Origin: Microbacterium sp. 1.5R
GTDB taxonomy: Bacteria > Actinomycetota > Actinomycetes > Actinomycetales > Microbacteriaceae
Assembly: GCF_007667425.1 (NCBI RefSeq)
Contig: NZ_VDRC01000001.1
Span: 124,001 to 188,000, forward strand
Direction: 5' to 3'
Length of the DNA: 64,000 nt
The notes under the pieces are model-generated. The model was given only the letters and a program-made list of their open reading frames with translations, did no database searches and was not told where the DNA came from. The translations under genes and the position numbers were made by a program. Shown piece by piece: positions 51,892 to 62,602 of the stretch. Positions within the stretch are counted from its first letter, which is position 1. Each line of letters starts with the position of its first letter.

Positions 51892-53025
51892 ATGCCCGAC
51901 ACCACCACCGCCCCCTCCCCCCGCCCCGCTGTTCCGGCGGCGGCGCGCGCCGATGTGTGGGGGCGGATGCTGCGGATCTTCGCCTGGATGTCGTTCGTGG
52001 CGGAGACGATCATCATCGGCACGGGCGGCGCCGTTCGTCTCACCGGATCGGGTCTCGGATGCTCGGAGTGGCCGCTCTGCACCCCGGAGTCCCTCGTCCC
52101 GATCTATGCCGATCAGGGCATCCACGGGGCCATCGAGTTCGGCAACCGCCTCATGACGGGCGTCGTCGGCATCATCGCCCTCGCCGTCGTGCTGCTCGTG
52201 CTGCACCGGACAGGCGGTCGCCGCAGCGTCGTCTCCGCCCTCTGGTTCGCCCTGAGCGGTGTCGCCGCTGCCGCCGTCGCCTTCGGCATCGCGACTCTGG
52301 TCGCCCACCTCGTCGCGCCCGGTGCGAACACCCCGGTGTTCTCGGTGGCCACGGCGGTGCTGCTGCTGGCGGTGATCATCGCCGCGGTGCGGTTCACGCG
52401 CCGCGCGCCGGAACGACGCGACCTCCTCGCCCTGGCCTGGATCGTGCTGATCGGCGTCGTCGCCCAGGCGCTCGTGGGCGGCATCACGGTGCTGACGGGC
52501 CTCAACCCGTTCATCGTCGGCTTCCACTACACCTCGTCGCTGCTTCTCGTGTGCGTCGCGGCGGCCTTCCTGGTGCGCCTGTACGCCGTTCCCGGACCCC
52601 GTGAGCGCGCCGTGCCGGCGTGGTTCGCGGTCCTCAGCCACGTGACCGGACTCGCCCTCGCCGTGACCATCGTCTTCGGTGTGCTCACGACGGGCTCCGG
52701 CCCCCACTCGGGCGACGCGGACGTGTTCCGTCACGGTTTCGACGCGACGGCGCTCGCGCACGTGCACTCCTGGCCCGGCTACATCCTGGCCGTGCTCGTG
52801 CTCGCACTGACGGTATCGGCGTGGATGCTGAAGCTCGAGCCGCGGAAGTGGCTGCTCGTGCTCGTGATCGCGATCGCCGTGCAGGTCGGTGTCGGCGTCT
52901 GGCAGGCCCGGGAGGGACTGCCGCCGCTGCTCGTCGGCATCCACATGGTGCTCGCCTCGCTCTCCGCGGCGACGTACACCGTGGTGGTGCTGCATCTGAA
53001 GAAGCCGGTCGCCGTGAGGGACTGA
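51892..53025 (+). CDS. ctaA: Heme A synthase CtaA (COX15)
   Basis: CtaA oxidises the heme O methyl to the formyl of heme A for cytochrome aa3. The 377-residue protein has eight helices. Family marks are GTGGAVRLTGSGLGCSEWPLC with the Cys pair loop, the axial His in IHGAIEFGNRLM, VGGITVLTGLNPFIVGFHY, and HVHSWPGYIL. It is divergent from sufB. No clear promoter was found. Confidence 0.95.
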   Translation: MPDTTTAPSPRPAVPAAARADVWGRMLRIFAWMSFVAETIIIGTGGAVRLTGSGLGCSEWPLCTPESLVPIYADQGIHGAIEFGNRLMTGVVGIIALAVVLLVLHRTGGRRSVVSALWFALSGVAAAAVAFGIATLVAHLVAPGANTPVFSVATAVLLLAVIIAAVRFTRRAPERRDLLALAWIVLIGVVAQALVGGITVLTGLNPFIVGFHYTSSLLLVCVAAAFLVRLYAVPGPRERAVPAWFAVLSHVTGLALAVTIVFGVLTTGSGPHSGDADVFRHGFDATALAHVHSWPGYILAVLVLALTVSAWMLKLEPRKWLLVLVIAIAVQVGVGVWQAREGLPPLLVGIHMVLASLSAATYTVVVLHLKKPVAVRD

Positions 53026-53116
53026 CTGGGCAGCGGGCGGGTTCGACCCCTTCCGCACAGTGCACGCATAGCTCGCGCATCGACTGCTCATCAGTCGGTC
53101 CTGCATCGTCGCTGAC

Positions 53117-53599
53117 ATGAACAAGTCACTCACACGCAGCATCGGCTTCTGGCTCCTCCTCGTCCTCTCGCTCGCCTCGGCGGGAGTGGGTGCGTGGCTC
53201 GTCGCCGGTCAGGTTGGATCCATGACCAGCACGCTGCTCGACAACACCGCCACCGGTGTCGACGTGTACGTGGGTCAGTCGCTCGTCGTGGTCGGGTCAG
53301 TGCTCCTCGGCGCCGGCATCATCGGCATCCTGATCGCGGTGGCGCTCAGCGCCGTGCAGTCGCTGCTCCCGGCAGCGGCGCCCGTGGTGGTCGAGCCGAT
53401 CGATTGGGCAGCCGAAGAGCCGACCGCCGAGTCGCCCGCGACCGAGGACCCCGCTCGGGCATCGGAAGTCGAGCAGACCGGCGTCGACGCGGCGACCGCA
53501 GAAGGGGTGACGGAGCCGGCGACCGAGACCGTCGGAGACGAGCGTCAGAACGGCAGCAGCGGATCGACCGCGACGGCCACGAAGATCAGCGTCAAGTAG
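53117..53599 (+). CDS. Two-helix membrane protein of unknown function
   Basis: A 160-residue protein. Two transmembrane helices (about residues 10-31 and 54-80) are followed by an acidic Ala/Thr/Glu tail of about 75 residues. No family is recognised. Its last 55 bases overlap the converging ctaB gene, so both mRNAs are complementary there. That overlap makes the C-terminal tail uncertain, but the helices and open frame support a real gene. Confidence 0.62.
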   Translation: MNKSLTRSIGFWLLLVLSLASAGVGAWLVAGQVGSMTSTLLDNTATGVDVYVGQSLVVVGSVLLGAGIIGILIAVALSAVQSLLPAAAPVVVEPIDWAAEEPTAESPATEDPARASEVEQTGVDAATAEGVTEPATETVGDERQNGSSGSTATATKISVK

Positions 53600-54450
53600 G
53601 TGATCGAGGCGTGGAAGACCCGCATGGGCCGCGCCTCGTTCCCCCGCACCGCCTGGTTGTACAGGCGGTGCGACTCGTAGATGAACCATCCTCCGAACAC
53701 GAGGGCGGAGACGGCGTAGACGAGGCCCATGCTCGCGATCGGGATGAGGAGCAGCGAGCAGGCGACGGTGGCCCAGGCGTAGAGGATGACCTGAAGGCCG
53801 ACCTGCGACGCGTTGCGCGTGACGCCGAGCATGGGCACGTCGACGTCGTCGTAGTCGTCCCTGTACTTCATCGACAGCGGCCAGTAGTGCGGCGGCGTCC
53901 AGAGGAAGATGAGGGCGAAGAGGATGAAGGCCGGCCAGTCGAGCGAACCGGTGACCGCGGCCCAGCCGATCAGGACGGGGAAGCATCCGGCGATACCGCC
54001 CCAGATGATGTTCTGCTCGGTGCGCCGCTTGAGGATCATCGTGTAGATCACGACGTAGAAGAAGATGGCGGATGCCGAGAGCGTCGCCGCGAGCCAGTTC
54101 GTCGTGAACCAGAGCCACACGGTCGAGAGGACGGCGAGGGTCCAGGAGAAGATCAGCGCGCCGCGCGGGGTGATCTCGCCCGTGACGAGCGGACGGTTCT
54201 CGGTGCGGTGCATGTGCGCGTCGATGTCGCGGTCGAGATACATGTTGAACGCGGCGGCGGACCCGGCGCTCATCGAGCCGCCGATGACGGTCGCGACCAC
54301 CAGCCACATGTTCGGGAGTCCGCCCTGGGCGAGGAACATCACGGGGACGGTCGACACCAGCAGGAGCTCGAGGACGCGCGGCTTGGTGAGGGCGACGTAC
54401 GCCTTCACCGTGCGACCGACGGACTTCTTCACAACGGTCTGATCAGACAT
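53545..54450 (-). CDS. ctaB: Protoheme IX farnesyltransferase CtaB (heme O synthase, COX10)
   Basis: CtaB adds farnesyl to heme b to make heme O. The 301-residue protein has the UbiA-type sites [15 protein letters not shown] (residues 69-83) and [15 protein letters not shown], with nine helices in between and after. The start is set at ATG 54450 ([20 protein letters not shown] follows). A GTG at 54486 would add 12 residues. It is read away from tkt, the usual actinobacterial order, but two extra genes lie between. Confidence 0.93.
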   Translation of the reverse strand: MSDQTVVKKSVGRTVKAYVALTKPRVLELLLVSTVPVMFLAQGGLPNMWLVVATVIGGSMSAGSAAAFNMYLDRDIDAHMHRTENRPLVTGEITPRGALIFSWTLAVLSTVWLWFTTNWLAATLSASAIFFYVVIYTMILKRRTEQNIIWGGIAGCFPVLIGWAAVTGSLDWPAFILFALIFLWTPPHYWPLSMKYRDDYDDVDVPMLGVTRNASQVGLQVILYAWATVACSLLLIPIASMGLVYAVSALVFGGWFIYESHRLYNQAVRGNEARPMRVFHASITYLTLIFVAVAVDPLLPF

Positions 54451-54585
54451 CGTCGAGATCTCGATCGCCTCCTCCACACACGTCACGACAGCTTTTCCAG
54501 TCTACGGCACGCGGATGCCGGGCCTGCGCGCCCGTCGCCACTCACCCCCTGTGGATAACGCCGACGTGCGTCGGCGCGATGCGTC

Positions 54586-54591
54586 TACCGT
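54586..54591 (+). promoter_or_regulatory. -10-like element, leaderless lipoprotein gene
   Basis: TACCGT, six bases before the ATG at 54598. Confidence 0.35.
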
Positions 54592-54597
54592 GTCCGG

Positions 54598-55131
54598 ATG
54601 CCCCTCGTCGCCCGCACCGCCGTCATCACCGCGGGCCTGCTCGCTGCGCTTCTGGGACTGCTCGCCGGATGCGCTCCGGAGCCCGCACCGACCCCGACAC
54701 CCACGCCGGCCTTCGCCAGCGAAGAAGAGGCCTTCGCCGCAGCGGAGAAGGTGTACCGCGACTACAACGATGCCGTCAATGCAGAACGAGCCGGTGATGA
54801 GTCGGCGGACCCGGCTCAGTTCCTGACATCGGCCGCACTCGAGACAGATATCTACTCTCGTCGCCTAGTCGCGCGAGAGGGGTGGTCTCTCGTCGGCGAC
54901 GGCAAAGTGGACGCCTTCGTAGGTACTGAATCTCGAATGACCGCTACGTCCAGCGTGGTTACGGCAACGGTCTGCCTCGATGTGACCGGCTCGAAGGTAC
55001 TCAACTCGGATGGCGATGACGTCACACCCTCGGACCGCGTGACGCGGGTACTTCTGGATATTGAATTTGTCAGCGCCGATGATCGTCTGTTGATCTCGAG
55101 GACCGAGGTGGCCAAGGAGAAGACGTGCTGA
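54598..55131 (+). CDS. Putative lipoprotein
   Basis: A 177-residue exported protein. The signal peptide ends in a lipobox LLAGC (Cys near residue 24), followed by a Pro/Thr linker (PAPTPTPTPAF) and a soluble domain with no known motif. The second half is noticeably poorer in G+C than its neighbours. It overlaps the next gene by seven bases. It may be a surface-attached binding protein, but nothing specific can be said. Confidence 0.7.
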   Translation: MPLVARTAVITAGLLAALLGLLAGCAPEPAPTPTPTPAFASEEEAFAAAEKVYRDYNDAVNAERAGDESADPAQFLTSAALETDIYSRRLVAREGWSLVGDGKVDAFVGTESRMTATSSVVTATVCLDVTGSKVLNSDGDDVTPSDRVTRVLLDIEFVSADDRLLISRTEVAKEKTC

Positions 55132-55970
55132 ATCGGAGACCGCTGGTCATCTTCGCTGGGGCTGCACTCTGCATGCAAAGCGCATACATCGGGATACTTC
55201 CGGGGACACAATCCGGGTGCGACTCAGCACTCGCCCTAACCTCCCTCTGCAGCTCCACCGACGGCTCGATCCTGACCATCAGCGGGACGCAACAGAATCC
55301 AGGGAGTCCCATGGCCAGGAACGCTCCCGACGCCCCTCCGGCCAGGAGCACTCCCGACGCGCCGCGCTCCCCCAGCGAACGTGCGCTCGAACTGGCGAGA
55401 TGCCTCGACGCGAACGGGACGACGCGCTGCGCCGATCTGCTCCGACCGACCGTCGGCACACCGGAGGAAGCCCCCGCTCCGGCGCTCCCTGCGGTGACGA
55501 TCACCGACCTCCAGCAGTTCGCTCCCCCGCCCACGCACGCGAGCGCCGAGCCGGGTGATGTCGCTGTCGCCGGACTTCCGGCGAACTTCCTCGCCTCCGC
55601 CACGACCCGCACCGTCGCCGGCACGCTCTTCGGCCTGCCGCTCACCGTGCGGTTCACCCCGATCGCCTACGAGTACTCGTATGGCGATGGCGCCTCCGCA
55701 TCCCTCCCTACGCCGGGGCGCTCGTGGGCCGAGCTCGGCCAGCCGCAGTTCACGCCGACGCCCACGAGCCATGTGTATGCGGAGCGCGGCACATACTCCG
55801 CGAGGGTCGACGTCCGCTACGCCGCCGAGGTCGACCTCGGCGGTGGATGGACCCCGGTCGCCGGGGAGATCCGAGCAGACGGGCCGCCCCAGACCATCCG
55901 GGTCTTCGAGGCACGCACCGCTCTCGTCGCCGCGACCTGCGCCGAGAAGCACGACGCGCCCGGGTGCTGA
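55125..55970 (+). CDS. Exported protein with a PKD-like domain
   Basis: A 281-residue protein with a short hydrophobic N-terminus (signal anchor) and a mainly beta-rich domain whose core YEYSYGDGASASL ... TSHVYAERGTYSARVDVRY is a PKD-type repeat. Two Cys (CLDANGTTRC) and a C-terminal Cys suggest disulfides outside the cell. It is coupled to the lipoprotein gene upstream. The pair sits between ctaB and tkt and may form a surface complex. Confidence 0.72.
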   Translation: MLNRRPLVIFAGAALCMQSAYIGILPGTQSGCDSALALTSLCSSTDGSILTISGTQQNPGSPMARNAPDAPPARSTPDAPRSPSERALELARCLDANGTTRCADLLRPTVGTPEEAPAPALPAVTITDLQQFAPPPTHASAEPGDVAVAGLPANFLASATTRTVAGTLFGLPLTVRFTPIAYEYSYGDGASASLPTPGRSWAELGQPQFTPTPTSHVYAERGTYSARVDVRYAAEVDLGGGWTPVAGEIRADGPPQTIRVFEARTALVAATCAEKHDAPGC

Positions 55971-56038
55971 GAACCCGCGTTCCCGGCTTCCCGAGACCGA
56001 GTGCCGGACACCGCCGCGATGTCTCGCCTGCGCGGGAA

Positions 56039-56072
56039 TTACCCCCGTCATGCAGCGTTGTAAAGGGGGTAA
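56039..56072. promoter_or_regulatory. Inverted repeat TTACCCCC-N18-GGGGGTAA upstream of tkt
   Basis: A perfect eight-base inverted repeat. The right arm is 20 bases before TATGCT (56092-56097), a possible tkt -10, so it would overlap the -35. It could be an operator or the 3' hairpin of the PKD gene. Confidence 0.4.
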
Positions 56073-56199
56073 GCGGTCCGATCCCCGGCGCTATGCTGGG
56101 GGGACTCGCGCGCCCAGCGCACATCCACCAATTCCGTGACGGAGCGGACCGCGATGCTGCGATCCAGGCGCTATCGAACTGTTGCAGAAGGGCTTCACC

Positions 56200-58299
56200 G
56201 TGTCGGAATTGCAGTGGGATGAAATCGATCGGCGCGCGGTGGACACCGCTCGCGTGCTGGCCGCGGATGCTGTCGAGAAGGTTGGCAACGGCCACCCCGG
56301 CACCGCGATGAGCCTGGCTCCCGCCGCGTATCTCCTATACCAGCGCGTGCTTCGCCACGACCCGACCGACACCCACTGGCTCGGTCGCGACCGTTTCATC
56401 CTGTCGGCAGGTCACTCGTCGCTCACGCAGTACGTGCAGCTGTACCTCGGCGGCTTCGGTCTCGAGCTGAGCGACCTCGAGGCGCTCCGCACCTGGGGCT
56501 CCCTGACTCCCGGCCACCCCGAGTACGGTCACACCAAGGGCGTCGAGATCACCACCGGCCCGCTCGGCCAGGGTCTCGCCTCCGCGGTGGGATTCGCCTA
56601 CGCGTCGCGCTACGAGCGCGGCCTGTTCGACCCCGAGGCCGCGGACGGCACCAGCCCGTTCGATCACTTCGTCTACGTGATCGCCGGCGACGGCGACCTG
56701 CAGGAGGGTGTGACCAGCGAGGCCGGTTCCCTCGCGGGCCACCAGCAGCTCGGCAACCTCATCGCGATCTACGACTCCAACCAGATCTCGATCGAGGACG
56801 ACACGAACGTCGCCTTCACCGAAGACGTCGCGAAGCGCTACGAGGCCTACGGGTGGCACGTGCAGACCGTCGACTGGAAGAAGACCGGCGAATACGTCGA
56901 GGATGTCGCCGAGCTCTACGCCGCGATCGAGGCGGCCAAGGGCGAGACCTCGAAGCCCTCGCTCATCGTCCTCAAGACGATCATCGGCTGGCCGTCGCCC
57001 GGTAAGCAGAACAGCGGCAAGATCCACGGCTCCGCGCTCGGTGCGGACGAGCTCGCCGCCACGAAGGAGGTGCTCGGGTTCGACCCCGAGCAGAACTTCG
57101 TCGTCGCCGACGACGTCATCGAGCACACCCGCGGCCTCGCCGCTCGCGCCGCCGACGACCGCGCGACCTGGCAGGAGTCGTTCGACGCCTGGGCAGCCGC
57201 GAACCCCGAGCGCAAGGCATTGCTCGACCGTCTCGAGGCCAAGGAGCTCCCCGCTGACATCACCGCGGCGCTCCCCGTGTTCGAGAGCGGCAAGGACGTC
57301 TCGACCCGCGCGGCATCGGGGCAGGTCATCAACGCCCTCGCCGCCGAGCTCCCCGAGCTCTGGGGCGGATCGGCCGACCTCGCCGAGTCGAACTTGACCA
57401 CCATCAAGGACGCGAAGTCCTTCATCCCGGCCGAGTGGTCGACGCACGAGTGGTCGGGCAGCCCCTACGGCCGCGTGCTGCACTTCGGCATCCGCGAGCA
57501 CGCCATGGGCGCGATCGTCAACGGCATCGTGCTGCACGGCCCGACCCGCGCGTTCGGCGGCACGTTCCTCATCTTCAGCGACTACATGCGCCCGCCGGTG
57601 CGTCTGGCCGCTCTGATGAACGTGCCCAGCATCTTCGTCTGGACGCACGACTCCGTCGCTCTCGGCGAGGACGGCCCGACGCATCAGCCGGTCGAGCAGC
57701 TCGCCACGCTTCGCGCGATCCCCAACTTCACGCTCGTGCGCCCCGCCGACGCGAACGAGACGGCCGCCGTGTGGCTTGAGATCCTGCGCCGCCACGAAGG
57801 CCCGTCCGGCATCGCGCTGACCCGCCAGAACATCCCGGTGTTCGAGCGCGGTGACGGCGCAGCATCCGGCGACGTCCTCGCCTCCGCCGACAACGCCTCG
57901 AAGGGCGCGTACGTGCTCGCCGAGGCGCCGAACGGCACCCCCGACGTCATCATCGTCGCCACAGGTTCCGAGGTGCAGCTCGCCGTCAACGCCCGCGCCG
58001 AGCTGGCCAAGGACGGCGTCAACGTCCGCGTCGTCTCCGCTCCGTCGCTCGAGTGGTTCGACGAGCAGGACGAGGCGTACCGCGAGTCGGTGTTCCCGAA
58101 GAGCGTGACGGCCCGTGTCTCGGTCGAGGCCGGCTCCGTGCTGAGCTGGCGCGGAATCGTCGGCGACCGCGGCCGTTCGGTCGGCATCGATCACTTCGGC
58201 GCCTCCGCCGACTACAAGACCCTGTTCGAGAAGTTCGGGATCACCACCGAGGCCGTCATCGCGGCCGCCCGCGAGACCCTGGCCGACAGCGCCAACTGA
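56200..58299 (+). CDS. tkt: Transketolase
   Basis: Transketolase moves two-carbon units between sugar phosphates with thiamine diphosphate. About 699 residues. [29 protein letters not shown], the ThDP motif [53 protein letters not shown] and [20 protein letters not shown] are all present. The GTG 56200 has AAGGG seven bases upstream; an in-frame TTG at 56182 is less likely. It leads the tkt-tal-pgi-zwf-opcA-pgl operon. Confidence 0.96.
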   Translation: MSELQWDEIDRRAVDTARVLAADAVEKVGNGHPGTAMSLAPAAYLLYQRVLRHDPTDTHWLGRDRFILSAGHSSLTQYVQLYLGGFGLELSDLEALRTWGSLTPGHPEYGHTKGVEITTGPLGQGLASAVGFAYASRYERGLFDPEAADGTSPFDHFVYVIAGDGDLQEGVTSEAGSLAGHQQLGNLIAIYDSNQISIEDDTNVAFTEDVAKRYEAYGWHVQTVDWKKTGEYVEDVAELYAAIEAAKGETSKPSLIVLKTIIGWPSPGKQNSGKIHGSALGADELAATKEVLGFDPEQNFVVADDVIEHTRGLAARAADDRATWQESFDAWAAANPERKALLDRLEAKELPADITAALPVFESGKDVSTRAASGQVINALAAELPELWGGSADLAESNLTTIKDAKSFIPAEWSTHEWSGSPYGRVLHFGIREHAMGAIVNGIVLHGPTRAFGGTFLIFSDYMRPPVRLAALMNVPSIFVWTHDSVALGEDGPTHQPVEQLATLRAIPNFTLVRPADANETAAVWLEILRRHEGPSGIALTRQNIPVFERGDGAASGDVLASADNASKGAYVLAEAPNGTPDVIIVATGSEVQLAVNARAELAKDGVNVRVVSAPSLEWFDEQDEAYRESVFPKSVTARVSVEAGSVLSWRGIVGDRGRSVGIDHFGASADYKTLFEKFGITTEAVIAAARETLADSAN

Positions 58300-58313
58300 T
58301 CTAGGAGAATTTC

Positions 58314-59426
58314 ATGAGCACCCCCACCGCAGACCTCGCCGCAGCCGGCGTCAGCATCTGGCTCGATGACCTGTCGCGCACCCGCATCTCCTCCGGCAAC
58401 CTCGCCGAGCTGATCGAGAGCCGCAACGTCGTCGGAGTCACCACCAACCCGACGATCTTCGCGAACGCGATCACGAACAAGAACGACACGTCCTACGACG
58501 CTCAGCTCACCGAGCTGGCCGCATCGGGTACCAGCGCCGAGGATGCCGTTTTCGCCGCCACCACGCAGGACGTGGCGGACGCCCTCGACGTGTTCCGTCC
58601 CGTGTGGGAGAAGTCCGGCCACGTCGACGGACGCGTCTCGATCGAGGTCTCCCCCGACCTCGCGCACGACACCGAGGGAACCGTCGCCTCGGCGAAGCAG
58701 CTGTGGTCGAAGATCGACCGTCCGAACCTGCTCGTCAAGATCCCGGCCACGAAGGCCGGCCTCCCGGCGATCACCGAGGCGATCGCATCGGGGATCAGCG
58801 TCAACGTCACGCTGATCTTCAGCCTCGAGCGCTACGCCGATGTCATCGATGCCTACCTGACCGGTCTGGAGCGCGCGCACAGCGCCGGACTCGACCTGTC
58901 GACGATCCACTCGGTGGCCTCCTTCTTCGTGTCGCGCGTCGACACCGAGACCGACAAGCGCCTCGACGCGATCGGCACCGACGAGGCGAAGGCACTGAAG
59001 AGCAAGGCCGGTCTCGCCAATGCCCGTCTCGCCTACGAGCTCTTCGAGCAGAGGTTCGCCGAGAAGCGCGCGCAGGACCTGCTCGCGGCCGGCGCCAACG
59101 TGCAGCGCCCGCTGTGGGCCTCGACCGGCGTCAAGGACCCGAACCTCCCCGACACCCTCTACGTGACCGAGCTGGTCGCGGACGGCGTCGTCAACACGAT
59201 GCCCGAGAAGACGCTCGAGGCCACCTTCGACCACGGCGTCGTCGAGGGCGACACCATCACCGGCGGCTACGCCGAAGCGCACCAGGTGTTCGACCAGCTC
59301 GCCGCGGTGGGGGTCGACCTCACCGACGTCACGCAGGTGCTCGAGGATGAGGGCGTCGCCAAGTTCATCGACTCGTGGCACGACCTCCTCGGTCAGGTGA
59401 CCGAGGCCCTGGAGGCCCAGCGATGA
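58314..59426 (+). CDS. tal: Transaldolase
   Basis: Transaldolase (actinobacterial type, 370 residues). [19 protein letters not shown] and [13 protein letters not shown] at the start, the Schiff-base lysine in [16 protein letters not shown], and [21 protein letters not shown] are diagnostic. AGGAG lies before the ATG. Its stop overlaps the pgi start by four bases. Confidence 0.96.
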   Translation: MSTPTADLAAAGVSIWLDDLSRTRISSGNLAELIESRNVVGVTTNPTIFANAITNKNDTSYDAQLTELAASGTSAEDAVFAATTQDVADALDVFRPVWEKSGHVDGRVSIEVSPDLAHDTEGTVASAKQLWSKIDRPNLLVKIPATKAGLPAITEAIASGISVNVTLIFSLERYADVIDAYLTGLERAHSAGLDLSTIHSVASFFVSRVDTETDKRLDAIGTDEAKALKSKAGLANARLAYELFEQRFAEKRAQDLLAAGANVQRPLWASTGVKDPNLPDTLYVTELVADGVVNTMPEKTLEATFDHGVVEGDTITGGYAEAHQVFDQLAAVGVDLTDVTQVLEDEGVAKFIDSWHDLLGQVTEALEAQR

Positions 59427-61030
59427 CATTCGCGATCCACGCGTCCGGAGCGGCGCGTGTCGCGATCGACGAGACCGTTCCGGCGCTCGTCCGCGATCTC
59501 GTCGCCTCGCGCATCACCAGCGGCGATGCGACCCTGTGGGGTGCAGCCGCCGAAGCCGAGGCATCGGTCCGGCTCGGATGGGTCGAGGCGGTGTCGATAT
59601 CTCGCCCGCTCGTGGCCGAGATCGTCGCGCTGCGGGACGAACTCCAGGCGAAGGGCGTCACCCGCGTCGTCCTGGCGGGCATGGGCGGATCGTCGCTCGC
59701 CCCCGAGGTCATCGCGCAGACCGCCGGTGTGCCGCTGACGATCCTCGACTCGACCGCGCCGGGACAGGTGCTGGCCGCTCTCGATGACGACCTCGAGCAC
59801 ACGGCCCTCGTCGTCTCGTCGAAGTCGGGGTCGACGGTCGAGACGGACTCGCAGCGTCGCACGTTCGAGGCCGCGTTCCGCGACCTCGGCATCGACCCGA
59901 CCGATCGCATCATCGTCGTCACCGACCCGGGCTCGCCGCTCGAGACCTCAGCCCGCGACGCCGGGTATCGCGTCTTCAACGCCGATCCGAACGTCGGCGG
60001 ACGCTACTCGGCGCTGACCGCCTTCGGGCTCGTGCCGACCGGCCTCGCGGGCGTCGACATCGACGAACTGCTCGACGAGGCCGAGGCGTCGCTGCTCGAG
60101 GTCGCGGTCGACTCCGCCGAGAACCCCGCGCTGCGCCTGGGGGCGGCGATCGCCGCGACCTCCCCCCGCCGCGACAAGCTCGGCCTGATCACCGACGGCA
60201 CCCACATCAACGGGCTGCCCGACTGGATCGAGCAGCTGATCGCCGAATCGACCGGGAAGGATGCCACGGGCATCCTCCCCGTCGTCCTGCTGCCGGTCTC
60301 GCCCGAGCTCGACACGCAGCCCGCCGACCTGCAGATCGTGCGGCTCGTCGACGACGCGGCGGAGTTCCACCTGCGGGAGCGCCACCAGGGCGAGATCCTG
60401 GTGAGCGGTACGCTCGGCGCGCAGTTCATCGTCTGGGAGTATGCGACGGCGATCGCCGGCCACCTGCTGGGGATCAACCCGTTCGACCAGCCCGACGTCG
60501 AGTCCGCGAAGGTCGCTGCGCGCGGCCTCCTGGATGCGCGGCCGGAGCAGGCCGCTCCGGTATTCGTGCAGGACGGCGTCGAGGTCCGCGTGTCGGATTC
60601 GTCCCTCGCCGCCTCCGGCACCGTCGAGGGTGTCCTCGACGCTCTCTGGGCACGCCTCGACGCAGACGGCTACGTCTCGATCCAGGCATATGTGAACCGT
60701 CTCGACCTGCCGCAGTTGCAGGGTCTGCGCGAGCTCGTCGCCGCCGATTCCGGACGCCCGACCACGTTCGGCTGGGGCCCTCGGTTCCTGCATTCGACCG
60801 GGCAGTACCACAAGGGCGGCCCTGCTCAGGGCGTCTACGTGCAGATCCTCGAGCGCACCGACGTCGACTTGGAGATCCCCGGCCGGCCGTTCACGTTCGG
60901 CCAGCTCATCGAGGCCCAGGCCGCCGGCGACGCCGGCGTCCTCGCCGAGCACGGGCGCCCCGTCGTCACGCTGACGATCACCGACTCGTCGGCCGACGTG
61001 CTCACCCTCTTCGAAGCAGCTCAGAAGTAA
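59423..61030 (+). CDS. pgi: Glucose-6-phosphate isomerase (SIS type)
   Basis: Interconverts glucose-6-P and fructose-6-P, linking the pentose pathway to glycolysis. About 535 residues. [43 protein letters not shown], and the C-terminal [25 protein letters not shown] are the PGI signatures of the actinobacterial form that sits beside zwf. The ATG 59423 overlaps the tal stop; the frame upstream is a shadow. Confidence 0.92.
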   Translation: MTFAIHASGAARVAIDETVPALVRDLVASRITSGDATLWGAAAEAEASVRLGWVEAVSISRPLVAEIVALRDELQAKGVTRVVLAGMGGSSLAPEVIAQTAGVPLTILDSTAPGQVLAALDDDLEHTALVVSSKSGSTVETDSQRRTFEAAFRDLGIDPTDRIIVVTDPGSPLETSARDAGYRVFNADPNVGGRYSALTAFGLVPTGLAGVDIDELLDEAEASLLEVAVDSAENPALRLGAAIAATSPRRDKLGLITDGTHINGLPDWIEQLIAESTGKDATGILPVVLLPVSPELDTQPADLQIVRLVDDAAEFHLRERHQGEILVSGTLGAQFIVWEYATAIAGHLLGINPFDQPDVESAKVAARGLLDARPEQAAPVFVQDGVEVRVSDSSLAASGTVEGVLDALWARLDADGYVSIQAYVNRLDLPQLQGLRELVAADSGRPTTFGWGPRFLHSTGQYHKGGPAQGVYVQILERTDVDLEIPGRPFTFGQLIEAQAAGDAGVLAEHGRPVVTLTITDSSADVLTLFEAAQK

Positions 61031-61051
61031 CAGCCAGGAGAATCTCCACCG

Positions 61052-62602
61052 ATGTCCGTTCCCATCTCGCGCACGCAGAATCCGCTGCGTGACCCAGACG
61101 ACCGCCGTCTCAACCGGATCGCGGGGCCCAGCGCCCTCGTGATCTTCGGTGTCACCGGCGATCTGTCCCGCAAGAAGCTCATGCCGGCCGTGTACGACCT
61201 TGCCAACCGCGGTCTGCTGCCGCCCGGATTCGCTCTCGTCGGGTTCGCCCGTCGCGACTGGGAGGATCAGGACTTCGCCCAGGTCGTCTACGACGCCGTC
61301 AAGCAGCATGCCCGCACGCCGTTCCGCGAGGAGACGTGGGCGCAGCTGCTGCAGGGCATCCGGTTCGTCTCCGGCGAGTTCGACAACCCCGACTCGTTCC
61401 TCAAGCTCCGTGAGACGGTCGAGAAGCTCGACGTCGAACGCGGCACGATGGGCAATCACGCCTACTACCTGTCGATCCCGCCGAAGGACTTCCCGCTCGT
61501 CGCGAAGCAGCTGAAGGACTCGGGTCTGGTCGGAGAGGACGCCGATGACGACGAGCACTGGCGGCGCGTCGTCATCGAGAAGCCGTTCGGACACGACCTG
61601 GAGTCGGCTCGTGCTCTGAACGCCGCGCTCGAGGTGGCGTTCCCCGCCGACTCGATCTTCCGCATCGACCACTACCTCGGCAAGGAGACGGTGCAGAACA
61701 TCCTGGCGCTCCGTTTCGCCAACGAGCTGTACGAGCCGATCTGGAACCGCAACTACGTCGACCACGTCCAGATCACCATGGCCGAGGACATCGGCGTGGG
61801 CGGTCGCGCCGGCTACTACGACGGCATCGGCGCAGCGCGCGACGTCATCCAGAACCACCTCCTGCAGCTGCTGGCGCTCACCGCGATGGAAGAGCCCATC
61901 AGCCTCTCCGCGGAGCACCTGCGCGCAGAGAAGGAGAAGGTGCTCGCCGCCGTCCACGTACCCGACGACCTCTCGCTCGCGACCGCTCGCGGCCAGTACG
62001 CGGGCGGGTGGCAGGGTGGCGAACAGGTCACCGGCTTCCTCGACGAGGAGGGCATGGACCCGAAGTCGGGCACCGAGACCTACGCGGCCATCAAGCTCGA
62101 GATCGACACGCGCCGCTGGGCGGGTGTGCCGTTCTACCTGCGCACGGGCAAGCGCCTCGGCCGCCGTGTGACCGAGGTCGCCGTGGTCTTCAAGCGGGCG
62201 CCCGAGCACCTGTTCGGTCGCTCCAATGCGTCGGAGCTCGGTCAGAACGCCCTCGTCATCCGCGTCCAGCCGGACGAGGGCGTGACCATCCGTTTCGGCT
62301 CCAAGGTCCCGGGCAACGGCACGAACGTCCGCGATGTCACCATGGACTTCGGCTACGGCCACGCCTTCACCGAGGCGAGCCCCGAGGCCTACGAGCGGCT
62401 CATCCTCGATGTGCTGCTCGGTGATCCGCCTCTGTTCCCACGCCACGAGGAGGTCGAGCTCTCCTGGAAGATCCTCGACCCCGTGGAGAAGTACTGGGCG
62501 TCCGCCGGAGGACCGGTGGATCAGTACGCCCCCGGGTCGTGGGGGCCGGCATCGGCCGACGACCTTCTTGCCCGTGACGGACGCGTCTGGAGACGACCGT
62601 GA
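61052..62602 (+). CDS. zwf: Glucose-6-phosphate 1-dehydrogenase
   Basis: The first NADPH-making enzyme of the oxidative pentose pathway. 516 residues with VIFGVTGDLSRKKLMPAVYDLANRG (NADP site), the catalytic RIDHYLGKETVQN, and DHVQITMAEDIGVGGRAGYYD. AGGAG lies nine bases before the ATG. The stop overlaps opcA by four bases. Confidence 0.97.
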   Translation: MSVPISRTQNPLRDPDDRRLNRIAGPSALVIFGVTGDLSRKKLMPAVYDLANRGLLPPGFALVGFARRDWEDQDFAQVVYDAVKQHARTPFREETWAQLLQGIRFVSGEFDNPDSFLKLRETVEKLDVERGTMGNHAYYLSIPPKDFPLVAKQLKDSGLVGEDADDDEHWRRVVIEKPFGHDLESARALNAALEVAFPADSIFRIDHYLGKETVQNILALRFANELYEPIWNRNYVDHVQITMAEDIGVGGRAGYYDGIGAARDVIQNHLLQLLALTAMEEPISLSAEHLRAEKEKVLAAVHVPDDLSLATARGQYAGGWQGGEQVTGFLDEEGMDPKSGTETYAAIKLEIDTRRWAGVPFYLRTGKRLGRRVTEVAVVFKRAPEHLFGRSNASELGQNALVIRVQPDEGVTIRFGSKVPGNGTNVRDVTMDFGYGHAFTEASPEAYERLILDVLLGDPPLFPRHEEVELSWKILDPVEKYWASAGGPVDQYAPGSWGPASADDLLARDGRVWRRP

